Assembly: GCA_963817905.1 (NCBI GenBank)
Contig: CAWFPS010000003.1
Location: forward strand, 1,364,001-1,428,000
DNA length: 64,000 bases
Direction of reading: 5' to 3'
Source: VRUE01 sp963817905
Lineage (GTDB): Bacteria > Actinomycetota > Thermoleophilia > Solirubrobacterales > 70-9
Below, in pieces: positions 23,336-31,824 of the stretch; position 1 is the stretch's first letter; each line of letters starts with the position of its first letter. A model generated the notes under the pieces. The model did no database searches and had not been told where the DNA came from. It was given only the letters and a program-made list of their open reading frames with translations. Position numbers and translations under genes: made by a program.

Positions 23336-24109
23336 TTAAGCCGGCGCCGGAACCATCACCGACTCAATCGAGTCAGCCAACCCCTGGTCGTTCACATCGA
23401 CCACCGCCCCCATTACCCACACGTCCTCGTCCGCCGTCTCGAACTTGACCGGCATCTGGGTGATCATCTGCTCCAGGATCAGCTCCGGCTTGACGCCGAG
23501 GACGCTGGTGCGGGAGCCGGTCATGCCGACATCGGAGATGAAGGCGCTGCCCTGGGGGAGAACCCGCGCGTCTGCCGTCGGCACATGCGTGTGCGTTCCG
23601 AGCACGGCCGCGACTCGCCCGTCGAGGTGCCAGCCCATCGCCACCTTCTCGCTGGTCACCTCGGCGTGGAAATCGAGGATGGCGAAGTCGCACTTGATCT
23701 TCTCGAGGATGTTGTCGGCCTCGTGGAACGGGGAGCGGGCGACCTTGAGGCCGATCGCGCCGCTGAGGTTGATCACCCCGGCCCGGCGGCCGGCGATCTC
23801 GACCACCGTGTAGCCCCGGCCGGGGTTGGCGTAGGGGTAGTTGGCGGGACGGACGACGCGGTCGCTGCGGTTGAGGTAGCCGTAGACCTCGCGATGGCGG
23901 TAGACGTGGTTGCCGGTGGTGATCACATCGGCCCCGGCGTCGAAGATCGCCTTGGCCGTCTTCTCGGTGATGCCCATGCCCCCCGCCGCGTTCTCGCCGT
24001 TGACGACGACCATCTCCGGCTCGTAGCGCTCGCGCAGCCCCGGCATCGCCGCGGCAAGGCCGCGCCGCCCCGGGCCGCCGACCACGTCGCCGATGAAGAG
24101 CACCTTCAT
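23336..24109 (-). CDS. YmdB-family metallophosphoesterase
   Basis: This is a 257-residue protein of the TIGR00282/YmdB family, whose Bacillus member hydrolyses 2',3'-cyclic nucleotides. It begins MKVLFIGDVVGGPGRRGL, with metal-binding Asp, then VVNGENAAGGMGITEKTA, VITTGNHVYRHREVY and VAAVLGTHTHVPTADARVLP, the family's metal ligand motifs. The start is ATG 24109; the longer frame upstream is antisense to the next gene. No operon partner lies on this strand. The catalytic set looks complete. Confidence 0.9.
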   Translation of the reverse strand: MKVLFIGDVVGGPGRRGLAAAMPGLRERYEPEMVVVNGENAAGGMGITEKTAKAIFDAGADVITTGNHVYRHREVYGYLNRSDRVVRPANYPYANPGRGYTVVEIAGRRAGVINLSGAIGLKVARSPFHEADNILEKIKCDFAILDFHAEVTSEKVAMGWHLDGRVAAVLGTHTHVPTADARVLPQGSAFISDVGMTGSRTSVLGVKPELILEQMITQMPVKFETADEDVWVMGAVVDVNDQGLADSIESVMVPAPA

Positions 24110-24142
24110 GGTCGCTGACCCTAGCTGCGCAATTGCGAAAGG

Positions 24143-24838
24143 GTGTACAGGGTGAGCGAGCGAAACGACGTGGTCGAGCGAGCGCTGGGCTACCCCTACC
24201 TGGCCCCGCGCGAGCCCTTCGCCCAGCTGGGCCACCGGACCCTCGATCCGGGGGAGGTCGAGATCGACCGCGAGGCACGCACCCCGGTGCTCGCCTACGG
24301 CTCCAACGCCGCCCCCCAGGTCCTCTCCCGCAAGCTGGCGTTGAGCGACCAGCCGGTGCTCGTCGTGCCCGCCCGGCTCGGCGGCTTCGACGTCGTCTAC
24401 TCCGCCCACATCTCTCCCTATGGCGCGGTGCCCGCGACCCTGCAGCGCAGCCCCGGCACCGAGGTGCAGGTCCACGTCATCTACATGACCAGCGCCCAGA
24501 TCGGGGTGATCTCGGCGACCGAGCCCAACTACGAGCCGACGCTGCTGGAGGGGATCGAGTGCCGGCTGGACGACGGCGAGGAGCTGGCGGAGCTCTCGGC
24601 CTACATCAGCCGCCACGGCTGCCTGCTCGTCGATGGCACGGAGGTCGCCCTCTCCGCGGTACCGGCCATCGGCAGGAAGTTCGACGACCTGAGCGAGCCC
24701 GAGGCGATGGAGCAGCTGAGGCACTCGCTCTCCTCGAGCGACACGATCGAGGCGTTCGTCCTCGCCAACGTCACCGACCCCGGCCTCTCTCAGGCCCGAT
24801 CCGCCCAGCTGCCCCGCCGCCCGCTCATACCGCGCTGA
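24143..24838 (+). CDS. Gamma-glutamylcyclotransferase-like fold protein
   Basis: This is a 231-residue cytoplasmic protein. RTPVLAYGSNAAPQVLSRKL contains the YGSN signature of the AIG2/GGCT-like fold, which forms the substrate cavity in gamma-glutamyl cyclotransferases. The rest (VVYSAHISPYGAVPATLQRS, VHVIYMTSAQIGVI) does not match a named enzyme I know, so only the fold is proposed. Starts are possible at GTG 24143 or 24152. It is divergent from the YmdB-like gene (33 bases apart) and its 3' end overlaps the convergent ABC permease by 14 bases. Confidence 0.55.
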   Translation: MYRVSERNDVVERALGYPYLAPREPFAQLGHRTLDPGEVEIDREARTPVLAYGSNAAPQVLSRKLALSDQPVLVVPARLGGFDVVYSAHISPYGAVPATLQRSPGTEVQVHVIYMTSAQIGVISATEPNYEPTLLEGIECRLDDGEELAELSAYISRHGCLLVDGTEVALSAVPAIGRKFDDLSEPEAMEQLRHSLSSSDTIEAFVLANVTDPGLSQARSAQLPRRPLIPR

Positions 24839-26177
24839 AACGGCGCAGGGCGAGTCGGGCGAGCGCGCCGTAGCCGGCGATCAGGATCGCCAGGTGGCCG
24901 AGTGCGGCGACGATGCTCGGCCCGGCCGGGTCGAGGGCGCCGGTGATCGCCTGCAGCGCCGGCTTGAAGGGGAAGAGCGCGGCGACCAGCTTGATCGCGC
25001 CGTAGAGCCCCGGCCCGACCGTGCCGGAGGGGATCAGGGAGAGGAAGGCGACCGGCAGGACGACCATGAAGGCGAGCAGGGAGACCGCGCGGACCTCGCG
25101 CGCCGCCGCACCCAGCGCCGCCCCGGCCGCCCCAAAGGCCGCGCCGCCGGCAACGATCGCGACCAGCCAGAGGCCGAAGCGACCCCAGTGCAGGGGCACG
25201 AACAGGGCCAGCCCGGCAAGCATCAGCAGCGTCACCGCCAAGCCGAGCGCGATCCCGAGCGCGACCTTCTCGGTCAGCAGGGCGGAGGGCGATACCAACC
25301 CCCGGACCAGCCGCGGGAAGGCGTTCTCCTCCCGCTCCAATGCCAGCGAGCCGGCGACGAGCAGCACGGTGACGAAGGCGAGCGTGAAGGTCGCAGCGAC
25401 GGAGATCGCAAAGATTTCGAGCGGTGGGGTGGAGGCGTTGACGACCTGCTTGTCGACCGTGACCGGCTGCGAGAGGCGGGTGAGAAGGGTCCCGGCGGTG
25501 CCGAGGTTGGCGCGGGTGAGCGCGGTGAAGCGGAGGACTTCGTCGAGCGAGTCGCGCAGCGGCCCGGGCGGTAGCGAGGTGCGCACGGCGCGGAGGATCC
25601 GGGCCGTGTTGCCGAGGCCGAGGATCCGGATCGCCTGGCCGAGCACGGTGAACTGGCCGCCGTTGACGACCAGCCCGGCGAACTTGCCGCCTTCGTGTGC
25701 GATCCGGCGGGCGATGACGAGGTTGGCCTGGGTCAGCAGCGAGTCGATCCGGTCGTTGACCAGCCGCGCCTTGACCGGGTCGTCCTCGTTGACGATGACT
25801 TCGACTTCGGGGGTGCCGGGGTTCGGGGTGGAGAGCGAGTTGAGTTCGTCGACCAGGTCGGCGGGCAGGATCAGCGCCGCCAGCACGTCACCGGAGCGCA
25901 CCTCGTCTTCCGCCTCGGCGTGGCTCTTCACGTAGACGCACTCGACTCGCTTGCAGACCCGCTCGGCGACGCCGATCCTGGGCAGCTCGGTGGTACCGAC
26001 GATGACCCGCGATTCGGCGGGTACTTCGTCGAGGAAGGCGACCCGCGGCTTCTCCGGGGAACGCGAGATCGCGAAGCCGACAAGGACGGCGATCAGGACC
26101 GGGTAGGCGACGAGCAGGACCGCCTGCAGGGGGGAGCGGCGGAGGATCTGCAGGTCCTTGAGCAAGAGCCAGCGCAT
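24825..26177 (-). CDS. ABC-2 type transporter permease
   Basis: This is a 450-residue membrane permease. A first membrane segment (LQAVLLVAYPVLIAVLVGFA) is followed by a large extracytoplasmic region of about 200 residues and then five or six helices near the C-terminus (from SVAATFTLAFVTVLLVAGSL onward), the layout of ABC2_membrane_3 exporters. The substrate is unknown; drug or lipid export is typical of the group. Its ATG overlaps the ATPase stop by one base (TGATG), so the two form one transporter. Confidence 0.85.
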   Translation of the reverse strand: MRWLLLKDLQILRRSPLQAVLLVAYPVLIAVLVGFAISRSPEKPRVAFLDEVPAESRVIVGTTELPRIGVAERVCKRVECVYVKSHAEAEDEVRSGDVLAALILPADLVDELNSLSTPNPGTPEVEVIVNEDDPVKARLVNDRIDSLLTQANLVIARRIAHEGGKFAGLVVNGGQFTVLGQAIRILGLGNTARILRAVRTSLPPGPLRDSLDEVLRFTALTRANLGTAGTLLTRLSQPVTVDKQVVNASTPPLEIFAISVAATFTLAFVTVLLVAGSLALEREENAFPRLVRGLVSPSALLTEKVALGIALGLAVTLLMLAGLALFVPLHWGRFGLWLVAIVAGGAAFGAAGAALGAAAREVRAVSLLAFMVVLPVAFLSLIPSGTVGPGLYGAIKLVAALFPFKPALQAITGALDPAGPSIVAALGHLAILIAGYGALARLALRRFSAV

Positions 26178-26917
26178 CAGTGGCCCCGGTGGTGGAGGAA
26201 GGAGACGAAAGCTGTCTCGAAGTCCCGCTCGGCGGCCTCGGGAGCCTCGCGCCGGACCGCCTCGCGCAGCTCACCGGGCGAGCCGTCGAAGAGCGCCTCG
26301 CCGTCGGCGAGCACCAGCAACCGGCCGCCGTAGCGCTCCGCCTCCTGGATGTCGTGAGTGGAGAAGATCACCGTCGTCCCCCGCCCCGCTGCCAGCCCCG
26401 AGACGAACTCCCACAATCGCGCCCGCTGGCGCGGATCGAGCCCCACGCTCGGCTCATCGAGCAAGAGCACCGAAGGCCGCGCCAGCAACCCGATCGCAAT
26501 GTTGATCCGCTGCTGGTTCCCTCCGGAGAGCCGTGCGACGATCTCCCCCCGCCGCTCGCCAAGCCCCGTCAGCTCCAACATCTCCGCCACCGAGGCCCGC
26601 GGATCGCCGTGCTTCTCCAGGCGCGCAAACAAAAGAAGGTTCTCCTCGACAGTCAGCCGCCGGTAGAGCGCCGCCTGCTGAGGCACCCACCCAACCTCCC
26701 CCTCCGGGACACGCACCTCCCCCTCATCGGGCTTGGAAATCCCGGCAAGAATCGAGAGCAACGTCGTCTTCCCGGCCCCATTCGGCCCAATCACAGCCAC
26801 AAGCTCCCCAGCCGAGGCCTCGAAGCTGACCCCGCGCAGAGCTTCCCGCACCCCGAAGCGCATGACCAACTCACGCGCCTCCAGCACGGCCCCGCCCGTC
26901 CCCGTCCCCGCACCCAT
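26177..26917 (-). CDS. ABC transporter ATP-binding protein
   Basis: This is a 246-residue ATPase from ATG 26917 (a GTG at 26938 is also possible). Walker A is IGPNGAGKTTLL, the Q-loop lies in GWVPQQAALY, the ABC signature is LSGGNQQRINIAIG, Walker B is VLLLDEPSVGLDP and the H-loop is IFSTHDIQEAERYGG. It is a DrrA/CcmA-like exporter ATPase and works with the adjoining ABC-2 permease. No regulator is adjacent. Confidence 0.9.
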   Translation of the reverse strand: MGAGTGTGGAVLEARELVMRFGVREALRGVSFEASAGELVAVIGPNGAGKTTLLSILAGISKPDEGEVRVPEGEVGWVPQQAALYRRLTVEENLLLFARLEKHGDPRASVAEMLELTGLGERRGEIVARLSGGNQQRINIAIGLLARPSVLLLDEPSVGLDPRQRARLWEFVSGLAAGRGTTVIFSTHDIQEAERYGGRLLVLADGEALFDGSPGELREAVRREAPEAAERDFETAFVSFLHHRGH

Positions 26918-27031
26918 GCCGCCGAAAGCTACCCGCACCGGCCCGCCGCCTTTGTTGTGCAGCGCTTGAGACGGATGCCGGAGCTAGCGGCGCGCCTCCT
27001 CAATGGCATCCGATACGCGCCCCAGAATGGC

Positions 27032-27055
27032 ATGAACCCGCCGAAGCGGGTTCAT
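27032..27055. repeat. 10-bp hairpin with CGAA loop
   Basis: ATGAACCCGC (27032-27041) pairs with GCGGGTTCAT (27046-27055) across the tetraloop CGAA. It is in the 228-base spacer between the ABC ATPase start and the small gene at 27146. No T-tract follows. The CGAAGCGG wording resembles the interior of palindrome 12245-12374. The rest of this spacer shows no gene. Confidence 0.45.
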
Positions 27056-27145
27056 AAGCCAAAAATTCCGAAGCGCACGTTTGAATCTGGACTTGGCGAG
27101 AAGGATCGTGACGCGACGCTCGGACGGAACTGGGAGTGCCGCATC

Positions 27146-27409
27146 ATGGCGAAGGCCAAAATCGAGAAGCACCGCTGGAGAAGCGAAAACCCTGACGCGA
27201 AATGCCCTAGGCATCCCAAGAAGGATTATCGGCTACTTGTCGAAGCTGCCTGGGGTGCAGGTTGGAGGTGCCAGAGGCGCAAGAAATACATCTATTGCTA
27301 TCCGCCCGATGAGACTCGGGATTGGATCTGGGTTCCAATGACGCCGAGCGGATCTCGGACCCTTGAAAACGTTAAGAGCAACTTCCGGGCGGCCGGCCTG
27401 GACGTGTAA
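27146..27409 (+). CDS. HicA-like small protein
   Basis: This is an 87-residue basic protein. CPRHPKKDYRLLVEAAWGAGW followed by CQRRKKYIYCYPPD, and a C-terminal SGSRTLENVKSNFRAAGLDV, has the helix-strand-strand-strand-helix plan of HicA mRNA interferases (dsRNA-binding-like fold). The GSH catalytic histidine of classical HicA is not seen; KKYIYC stands there instead, so activity is doubtful. It lies 17 bases before a second small gene and the local base composition is less GC-rich than the surroundings, suggesting recent gain. I propose the fold only; the partner is not HicB-like. Confidence 0.5.
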   Translation: MAKAKIEKHRWRSENPDAKCPRHPKKDYRLLVEAAWGAGWRCQRRKKYIYCYPPDETRDWIWVPMTPSGSRTLENVKSNFRAAGLDV

Positions 27410-27426
27410 CCTGCCGATCAGGGGAT

Positions 27427-27789
27427 ATGGCAAAGAATCGGAAGAGCAGCACTGAGACGACCAAACGCGAGGCGAACGTCCTTCTGGAGTTCTGCATGGT
27501 CGATCCGATGTCAGAGGAGGTGCTCGCTGCGAATTCTGAGGACGTGATCGAGGCTGTCCTGAACCATGCTTCTGAGATCGCTTTGGGGCCTGCCCTCGCA
27601 GTCAACTCTCACGAGTGCTCCATCAAGCTCCGCTTCGATGTTCTTGCCAAAACCGACGCCGAGATTCATAAACAGGTGGCCAAGGTGATCGCGATCATTG
27701 TTCGCGAGACCGATCTCGAGCTTCATGTGAGCCGCAGTAGCGTTGAAGCCATGCAAGACGCTGCGACCGGCGAGCTCACCGCGGCCTAG
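27427..27789 (+). CDS. Partner protein of the HicA-like gene, unknown family
   Basis: This is a 120-residue protein from ATG 27427. An N-terminal charged segment (KNRKSSTETTKREANVLLEF) precedes a mixed alpha/beta body (LAVNSHECSIKLRFDVLAKT, then EIHKQVAKVIAIIVRETDL). There is no signal peptide and no DNA-binding motif I can name. It is 17 bases after the HicA-like gene and on the same strand, so the two form a small operon. An antitoxin role is conceivable but is only inferred from context. Confidence 0.55.
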   Translation: MAKNRKSSTETTKREANVLLEFCMVDPMSEEVLAANSEDVIEAVLNHASEIALGPALAVNSHECSIKLRFDVLAKTDAEIHKQVAKVIAIIVRETDLELHVSRSSVEAMQDAATGELTAA

Positions 27790-27836
27790 CTCAGCGAGCC
27801 TCCCACAAACACCACCTCCCCTAAACTCGGCTCTGA

Positions 27837-28808
27837 ATGCCGTTCCCCGCCACACGCCTGCGCCGCCTCCGGCGCACGGAGCCGTTGCGCGGCCTGGTCC
27901 GAGAGACCAACCTGTCGCCCGCGCACCTGATCCAGCCACTCTTCGTCCTCGCCGGCGAGAACGTCCGCGAAGGGGTCGACTCGATGCCCGGCATCGAGCG
28001 CTTCTCGATCTCCGAGCTGGTCGCCGAGGCCACCGAGATCGCCACGGCCGGGGTCGGCACCGTCCTGCTCTTCGGCGTCCCCTCGGCCAAGGACGAGTCC
28101 GGCACGGGCGCCTACGACGACGAGGGCGTCGTGCAGATGGCGGTGCGGGCGCTGAAGGAGGCTCACCCCGACCTGACCGTGATCACCGACGTTTGCCTCT
28201 GCGGGTACACCTCGCACGGCCACTGCGGCTTCGTCCGCGACGGCGAGGTCGACAACGACATCACCGTCGAGCTGCTGGCGAAAACCGCGATCTCCCACGC
28301 CGAGGCCGGCGCCGACGCGGTCGCTCCCAGCGACATGATGGACGGCCGGGTCGGGACGATCCGCCACCAGCTCGACGAGGAGGGCCACTCCGGCCTTCCG
28401 ATCGTCGCCTACAGCGCCAAGTACGCCTCCGCCTTCTACGGTCCCTTCCGCGACGCGGCCGACTCGACTCCCGAGTTCGGCGACCGCCGCGGCTACCAGA
28501 TGGATCCGGCCAACGCCGCCGAAGCGGTCCGCGAGGCCGAACTCGACCTCGAAGAGGGCGCCGACATGCTGATGGTCAAGCCCGCCATCCCATACCTGGA
28601 TGTGGTGCGCCAGGTCAAGCAGGCGACCGCAGCGCCGCTGGCCGCCTACCACGTCTCCGGCGAGTACTCGATGCTGAAGGCCGCCGCCGCGCAGGGCTGG
28701 ATCGACGAGCGCGCCGCGGTGCTGGAGACGCTGACCTCGATCCGCCGCGCCGGCGCCGACGCGATCGTCACCTACTACGCCAAGGAGGCCGCCGGATGGC
28801 TTCGCTGA
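27837..28808 (+). CDS. hemB: Delta-aminolevulinic acid dehydratase (porphobilinogen synthase)
   Basis: HemB condenses two 5-aminolevulinate molecules into porphobilinogen. The 323-residue protein has the zinc-cysteine segment DVCLCGYTSHGHCG, the first active-site lysine in AYSAKYASAFYGPFRDA and the Schiff-base lysine in MLMVKPAIPYLDVV. The cysteine-rich metal site marks the zinc-type enzyme. It overlaps the next gene by 13 bases and is part of a haem cluster with hemL. Confidence 0.97.
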   Translation: MPFPATRLRRLRRTEPLRGLVRETNLSPAHLIQPLFVLAGENVREGVDSMPGIERFSISELVAEATEIATAGVGTVLLFGVPSAKDESGTGAYDDEGVVQMAVRALKEAHPDLTVITDVCLCGYTSHGHCGFVRDGEVDNDITVELLAKTAISHAEAGADAVAPSDMMDGRVGTIRHQLDEEGHSGLPIVAYSAKYASAFYGPFRDAADSTPEFGDRRGYQMDPANAAEAVREAELDLEEGADMLMVKPAIPYLDVVRQVKQATAAPLAAYHVSGEYSMLKAAAAQGWIDERAAVLETLTSIRRAGADAIVTYYAKEAAGWLR

Positions 28809-29884
28809 AGGTCCCGCAGTCGAAGGCTCGCTCGCGCAAGGACGGCGCTGCGATCCCCCTTGACGAGACCGACAAGCAGTTGATGAACCTCCTGCAGTCG
28901 AGCTTCCCGCTCGACCCCGAGCCATTCGCGATCATCGCCGCCGAGGCCGAGCTGGACCTCGACGACGTCCTCGCCCGCACCCAGCGCCTGCTCGACGGCC
29001 GCATCATCCGCGAGATCACTCCCATCTTCGACACCCGCGCGCTCGGCTACGAGTCGATGCTGGTCGCCGCCAAGGTCGACTCCGAGAACCCGCAGCGGGC
29101 TGCCGCGGCCGTCAACGCCCACCCGGGCGTCTCGCACAACTACCTGCGCACCCACGAGTTCAACCTCTGGTTCACGATCGCCACGCCGCCGGATTCCGAG
29201 CTCGGCCTGGCCGGCACGCTCGAGGTGCTGATGCGCGAGACCGGCGCCGAGTCGATGCGTGAGTTGCCCACCCTGACCCTGTTCAAGATCAACATGAACC
29301 TGGAGATGGAGAAGGGCACCGATGCCCTGGCGGCCGCCGCGGTCGACGCCTCGCCGCCGCGCGAGCTCGATGCGCAGCCCTACGACGAGCGCGACATCGC
29401 CGTGATCCGCGCCCTGCAGGGCCCGATGGAAGCGGTCGAGCGGCCGTATGACGCTGCCGCGGCCGAGGTCGGGATGAGCGCCGAGGCGCTGCTCGAGCAC
29501 CTCGGCGGCATGGTCGAGCGCAAGCTGCTGCGCCGCGTCGCCGCGATCCTCTTCCACCGCCGCGCCGGCTTCTCGGCCAACGGGATGGGCGTCTGGAAGG
29601 TGCCCGAGGCCGAGATCATGGAGACGGGCGCCCGGATGGCCTCGTTCCGCGGCATCTCCCACTGCTACCAGCGGCCGACCTACGAGGACTGGCCCTACAG
29701 CGTCTTCACGATGGCTCACGGCCGCTCCAAGGGGGAGTGCGACGCGATCCTCGACTCGATCGCCGAAGAGTGCGGAATGGGCCCCGAGGACCGCGCCACC
29801 CTCTACTCCTCTACCGAGTACAAGAAGATCCGCCTCCATTACTTCACCGACGAGTACCGGCAGTGGGAAGCGGAGCATTCGTAG
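28796..29884 (+). CDS. Fused AhbA-AhbB-like (Lrp/AsnC-type) siroheme decarboxylase homologue
   Basis: This is a 362-residue protein made of two tandem Lrp/AsnC-like units. Unit 1 (residues ~20-170) has an HTH-like region (DETDKQLMNLLQSSFPLDPE) and VSHNYLRTHEFNLWFTI. Unit 2 (~195-360) has DERDIAVIRALQGPMEAVER and ISHCYQRPTYEDWPYSVFTM. The NYLR...NLWFT and HCYQRP...WPY patterns are those of AhbA/AhbB, which decarboxylate siroheme in the alternative haem pathway; those are normally two proteins. Genome annotations often label such genes Lrp regulators. The hemB overlap and nearby hemL support a tetrapyrrole role. Whether it acts on siroheme here is inference. Confidence 0.75.
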   Translation: MASLKVPQSKARSRKDGAAIPLDETDKQLMNLLQSSFPLDPEPFAIIAAEAELDLDDVLARTQRLLDGRIIREITPIFDTRALGYESMLVAAKVDSENPQRAAAAVNAHPGVSHNYLRTHEFNLWFTIATPPDSELGLAGTLEVLMRETGAESMRELPTLTLFKINMNLEMEKGTDALAAAAVDASPPRELDAQPYDERDIAVIRALQGPMEAVERPYDAAAAEVGMSAEALLEHLGGMVERKLLRRVAAILFHRRAGFSANGMGVWKVPEAEIMETGARMASFRGISHCYQRPTYEDWPYSVFTMAHGRSKGECDAILDSIAEECGMGPEDRATLYSSTEYKKIRLHYFTDEYRQWEAEHS

Positions 29885-30000
29885 ATGCCGGGTCCGGCAG
29901 GGGTTCCGCTTAACTTTTTCGCGAGGTCGCGGCCTTGCGGCCGCGCCCGAATAACGCGAAAAAGTACAAGACGCTCCACCCCTGCCGGACCCGGCATCTA
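29882..30000. repeat. Palindromic element, copy 2 (between ahb-like gene and hemL)
   Basis: The outer arms 29882-29903 and 29979-30000 form a perfect 22-bp inverted repeat; the left arm starts with the stop codon TAG of the upstream gene. Inside, ACTTTTTCGCG (29913-29923) pairs with CGCGAAAAAGT (29955-29965). The 23 bases beginning AGGGGTTCCGC and the 27 bases ending CTCCACCCCT are identical to copy 1 at 11478-11589, while outer arms and centre differ. It fills the whole spacer up to 2 bases before the hemL GTG. Confidence 0.85.
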
Positions 30001-30002
30001 GC

Positions 30003-31271
30003 GTGTCCCGATCTTCGGAGCTCTACCGCCGTGCGGTGAAGGTGCTTCCGGGGGGAGTGAATAGTCCGGTGCGGGCTATGCGGCAGATCGGGCGGGAGCC
30101 GATTTTCATCGAGCGGGGTGAGGGTTGCGAGCTGGTCGATGTCGACGGGAAGCGCTACGTGGATTGGGTCGGTTCTTGGGGGCCGCTGATCCTTGGGCAT
30201 GCGTACCTGGAGGTGCTGGCGGCGGTTGAGGCCGCGGCTGCCCGCGGGACCAGCTTCGGCGCCGCCACCGAGGCCGAGGTCGATCTGGCCGAGGAGGTCG
30301 TCGCCCGCGTGCCCAGCGCCGAGATGATTCGCATGACCAGCTCCGGTACCGAGGCGGCGATGAGCGCGATCCGGCTCGCCCGCGCCGCCACCGGCCGCGA
30401 GGTCGTGGTCAAGTTCGCCGGTGCCTACCACGGCCACTCCGACGGCCTGCTCGCCGAGGCGGGCTCCGGTCTGGCCACGCTGGCGATCCCGGCGACGCCC
30501 GGCGTCACCGCCGCCCAGGCGGCGGGCACGGTCGTGGTGCCCTGGAACGACCGCGAGGCGGTCTCGCGAGCGCTGGCCGAACACCCCGTCGCCGCCATAA
30601 TCCTCGAGCCGATCGCGGCCAACATGGGCGTCGTCCCGCCCGCCGGGGGGTTTCTCGAGCACGTTGCCTCCCGCACCCGCGACGCCGGTGCCCTCTTGAT
30701 CTTCGACGAGGTGATCAGCGGCTTCCGCGTCGCCCGCGGCGGCGCCCAGGAGCTGTACGGGGTCGAGCCCGACCTGACGGTGCTCGGCAAGATCCTCGGC
30801 GGCGGCCTGCCGGCGGCCGCCTTCGCCGGCCCGCGCGAGCTGCTCGAGCGAGTCGCCCCGGCGGGGGACGTCTACCAGGCCGGCACGCTCTCGGGCAACC
30901 CTCTCGCCACCGCGGCGGGGCTGGCGACCCTGCGCCAGCTCGACGGCGAGGCGTACCTGCGTCTCGCCGAGCTGACCGAGCGCCTGCGAACCGGATTCGC
31001 CGGCCTGGCCGAGAACCGCCCCCTGCAGGTCACGGCCGCGACCGGCCTGCTCACCCTTTTCTTCAGCGCCGAGCCGGTCCCCGACTTCGCTGCCGCGAGC
31101 GCCTGCGACCTCGACGCGCATGCCCGCTTCTGCCGCGCAATGTTCGATCGCGGCATCTACCCGCCGCCCTCCCAATTCGAGGCCTGGTTCGTCTCCCTCG
31201 CCCACGACGAGGCGGCGATTGACCGAACGCTCGAGGCCGCTGCCGAGTCGCTCGGGCAGGTTTTCGCCTGA
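30003..31271 (+). CDS. hemL: Glutamate-1-semialdehyde 2,1-aminomutase
   Basis: HemL converts glutamate-1-semialdehyde into 5-aminolevulinate, the C5 route to haem. The 422-residue PLP enzyme has LPGGVNSPVRAM at the N-terminus, SSGTEAAMSAIRLARAATGR, ILIFDEVISGFRVARGGAQ, and the PLP-lysine in LTVLGKILGGGLPAAAFAG. Start is GTG 30003, 2 bases after the palindromic element, so any ribosome-binding site would lie within that element. Function is secure. Confidence 0.96.
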   Translation: MSRSSELYRRAVKVLPGGVNSPVRAMRQIGREPIFIERGEGCELVDVDGKRYVDWVGSWGPLILGHAYLEVLAAVEAAAARGTSFGAATEAEVDLAEEVVARVPSAEMIRMTSSGTEAAMSAIRLARAATGREVVVKFAGAYHGHSDGLLAEAGSGLATLAIPATPGVTAAQAAGTVVVPWNDREAVSRALAEHPVAAIILEPIAANMGVVPPAGGFLEHVASRTRDAGALLIFDEVISGFRVARGGAQELYGVEPDLTVLGKILGGGLPAAAFAGPRELLERVAPAGDVYQAGTLSGNPLATAAGLATLRQLDGEAYLRLAELTERLRTGFAGLAENRPLQVTAATGLLTLFFSAEPVPDFAAASACDLDAHARFCRAMFDRGIYPPPSQFEAWFVSLAHDEAAIDRTLEAAAESLGQVFA

Positions 31272-31341
31272 CGAGGGCGTAGGGTACCTCCGCCCTGGCC
31301 GACAGACAAAACATTTCACCCTCGAACGAGCAGGACACTCG

Positions 31342-31794
31342 ATGACTTCAGATCCACAACAGGCACTGGTGCAGCTCGCGGCCCGCCTGCGCGAGGCCGA
31401 GTCGCCCGTCGCGGCACACGTGGTCGATCCACCGGGCCGCCCCATCTTTGGCCTGCTCGCCGCGATCGGCCCGCGCTCCGCGGCCGCCCCGGCCGAGTAC
31501 GCCTTCGTGGTCGAGGCGGTCCGCGAGGGCTACCTGCTGCATTACGGCGAGCCCCGCCTGCTGCGGGGCCACGACACCGACCTCGCCTTGCTGGCCGGCG
31601 ACTACCTGTACGCGCTCGGAATCGAGCGCCTGGCCGAGATTGGCGACGCAAAGGCGGTCGCCGTCCTCGCCGAGTTGATCGCCGGCTGCGCCCGCTTGCA
31701 CAGCGAGGGACGCGAGGACGAGGTGCCCTTGCTGTGGCGGACCTCGGCCCTGGCGATCGGCGGCCGGGACCATGGCGACCGCGCCGGGCCGTGA
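31342..31794 (+). CDS. Hypothetical protein before the Rieske gene
   Basis: This is a 150-residue, mostly helical protein from ATG 31342. EGYLLHYGEPRLLRGHDTDL followed by LLAGDYLYALGIERLAEIGD is reminiscent of the helical core of prenyl-synthase-like proteins (AGDYL...a), but no catalytic Asp-rich motifs are present. It has no signal peptide or metal motif. It lies 70 bases after hemL and 30 bases before the Rieske gene, so it may belong to the bc-complex operon. Family unknown. Confidence 0.55.
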   Translation: MTSDPQQALVQLAARLREAESPVAAHVVDPPGRPIFGLLAAIGPRSAAAPAEYAFVVEAVREGYLLHYGEPRLLRGHDTDLALLAGDYLYALGIERLAEIGDAKAVAVLAELIAGCARLHSEGREDEVPLLWRTSALAIGGRDHGDRAGP

Positions 31795-31824
31795 GTCAAT
31801 AGACTCCGCGACTCTGAGGTTGAG

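Noticed and set aside
27146..27409. Classical HicA toxin
   Set aside because: The catalytic GSH histidine is not present and the neighbour is not HicB; only the fold is proposed.
28796..29884. Ordinary Lrp/AsnC transcription regulator
   Set aside because: Two tandem units with AhbA/B-type motifs and overlap with hemB argue for a tetrapyrrole enzyme.
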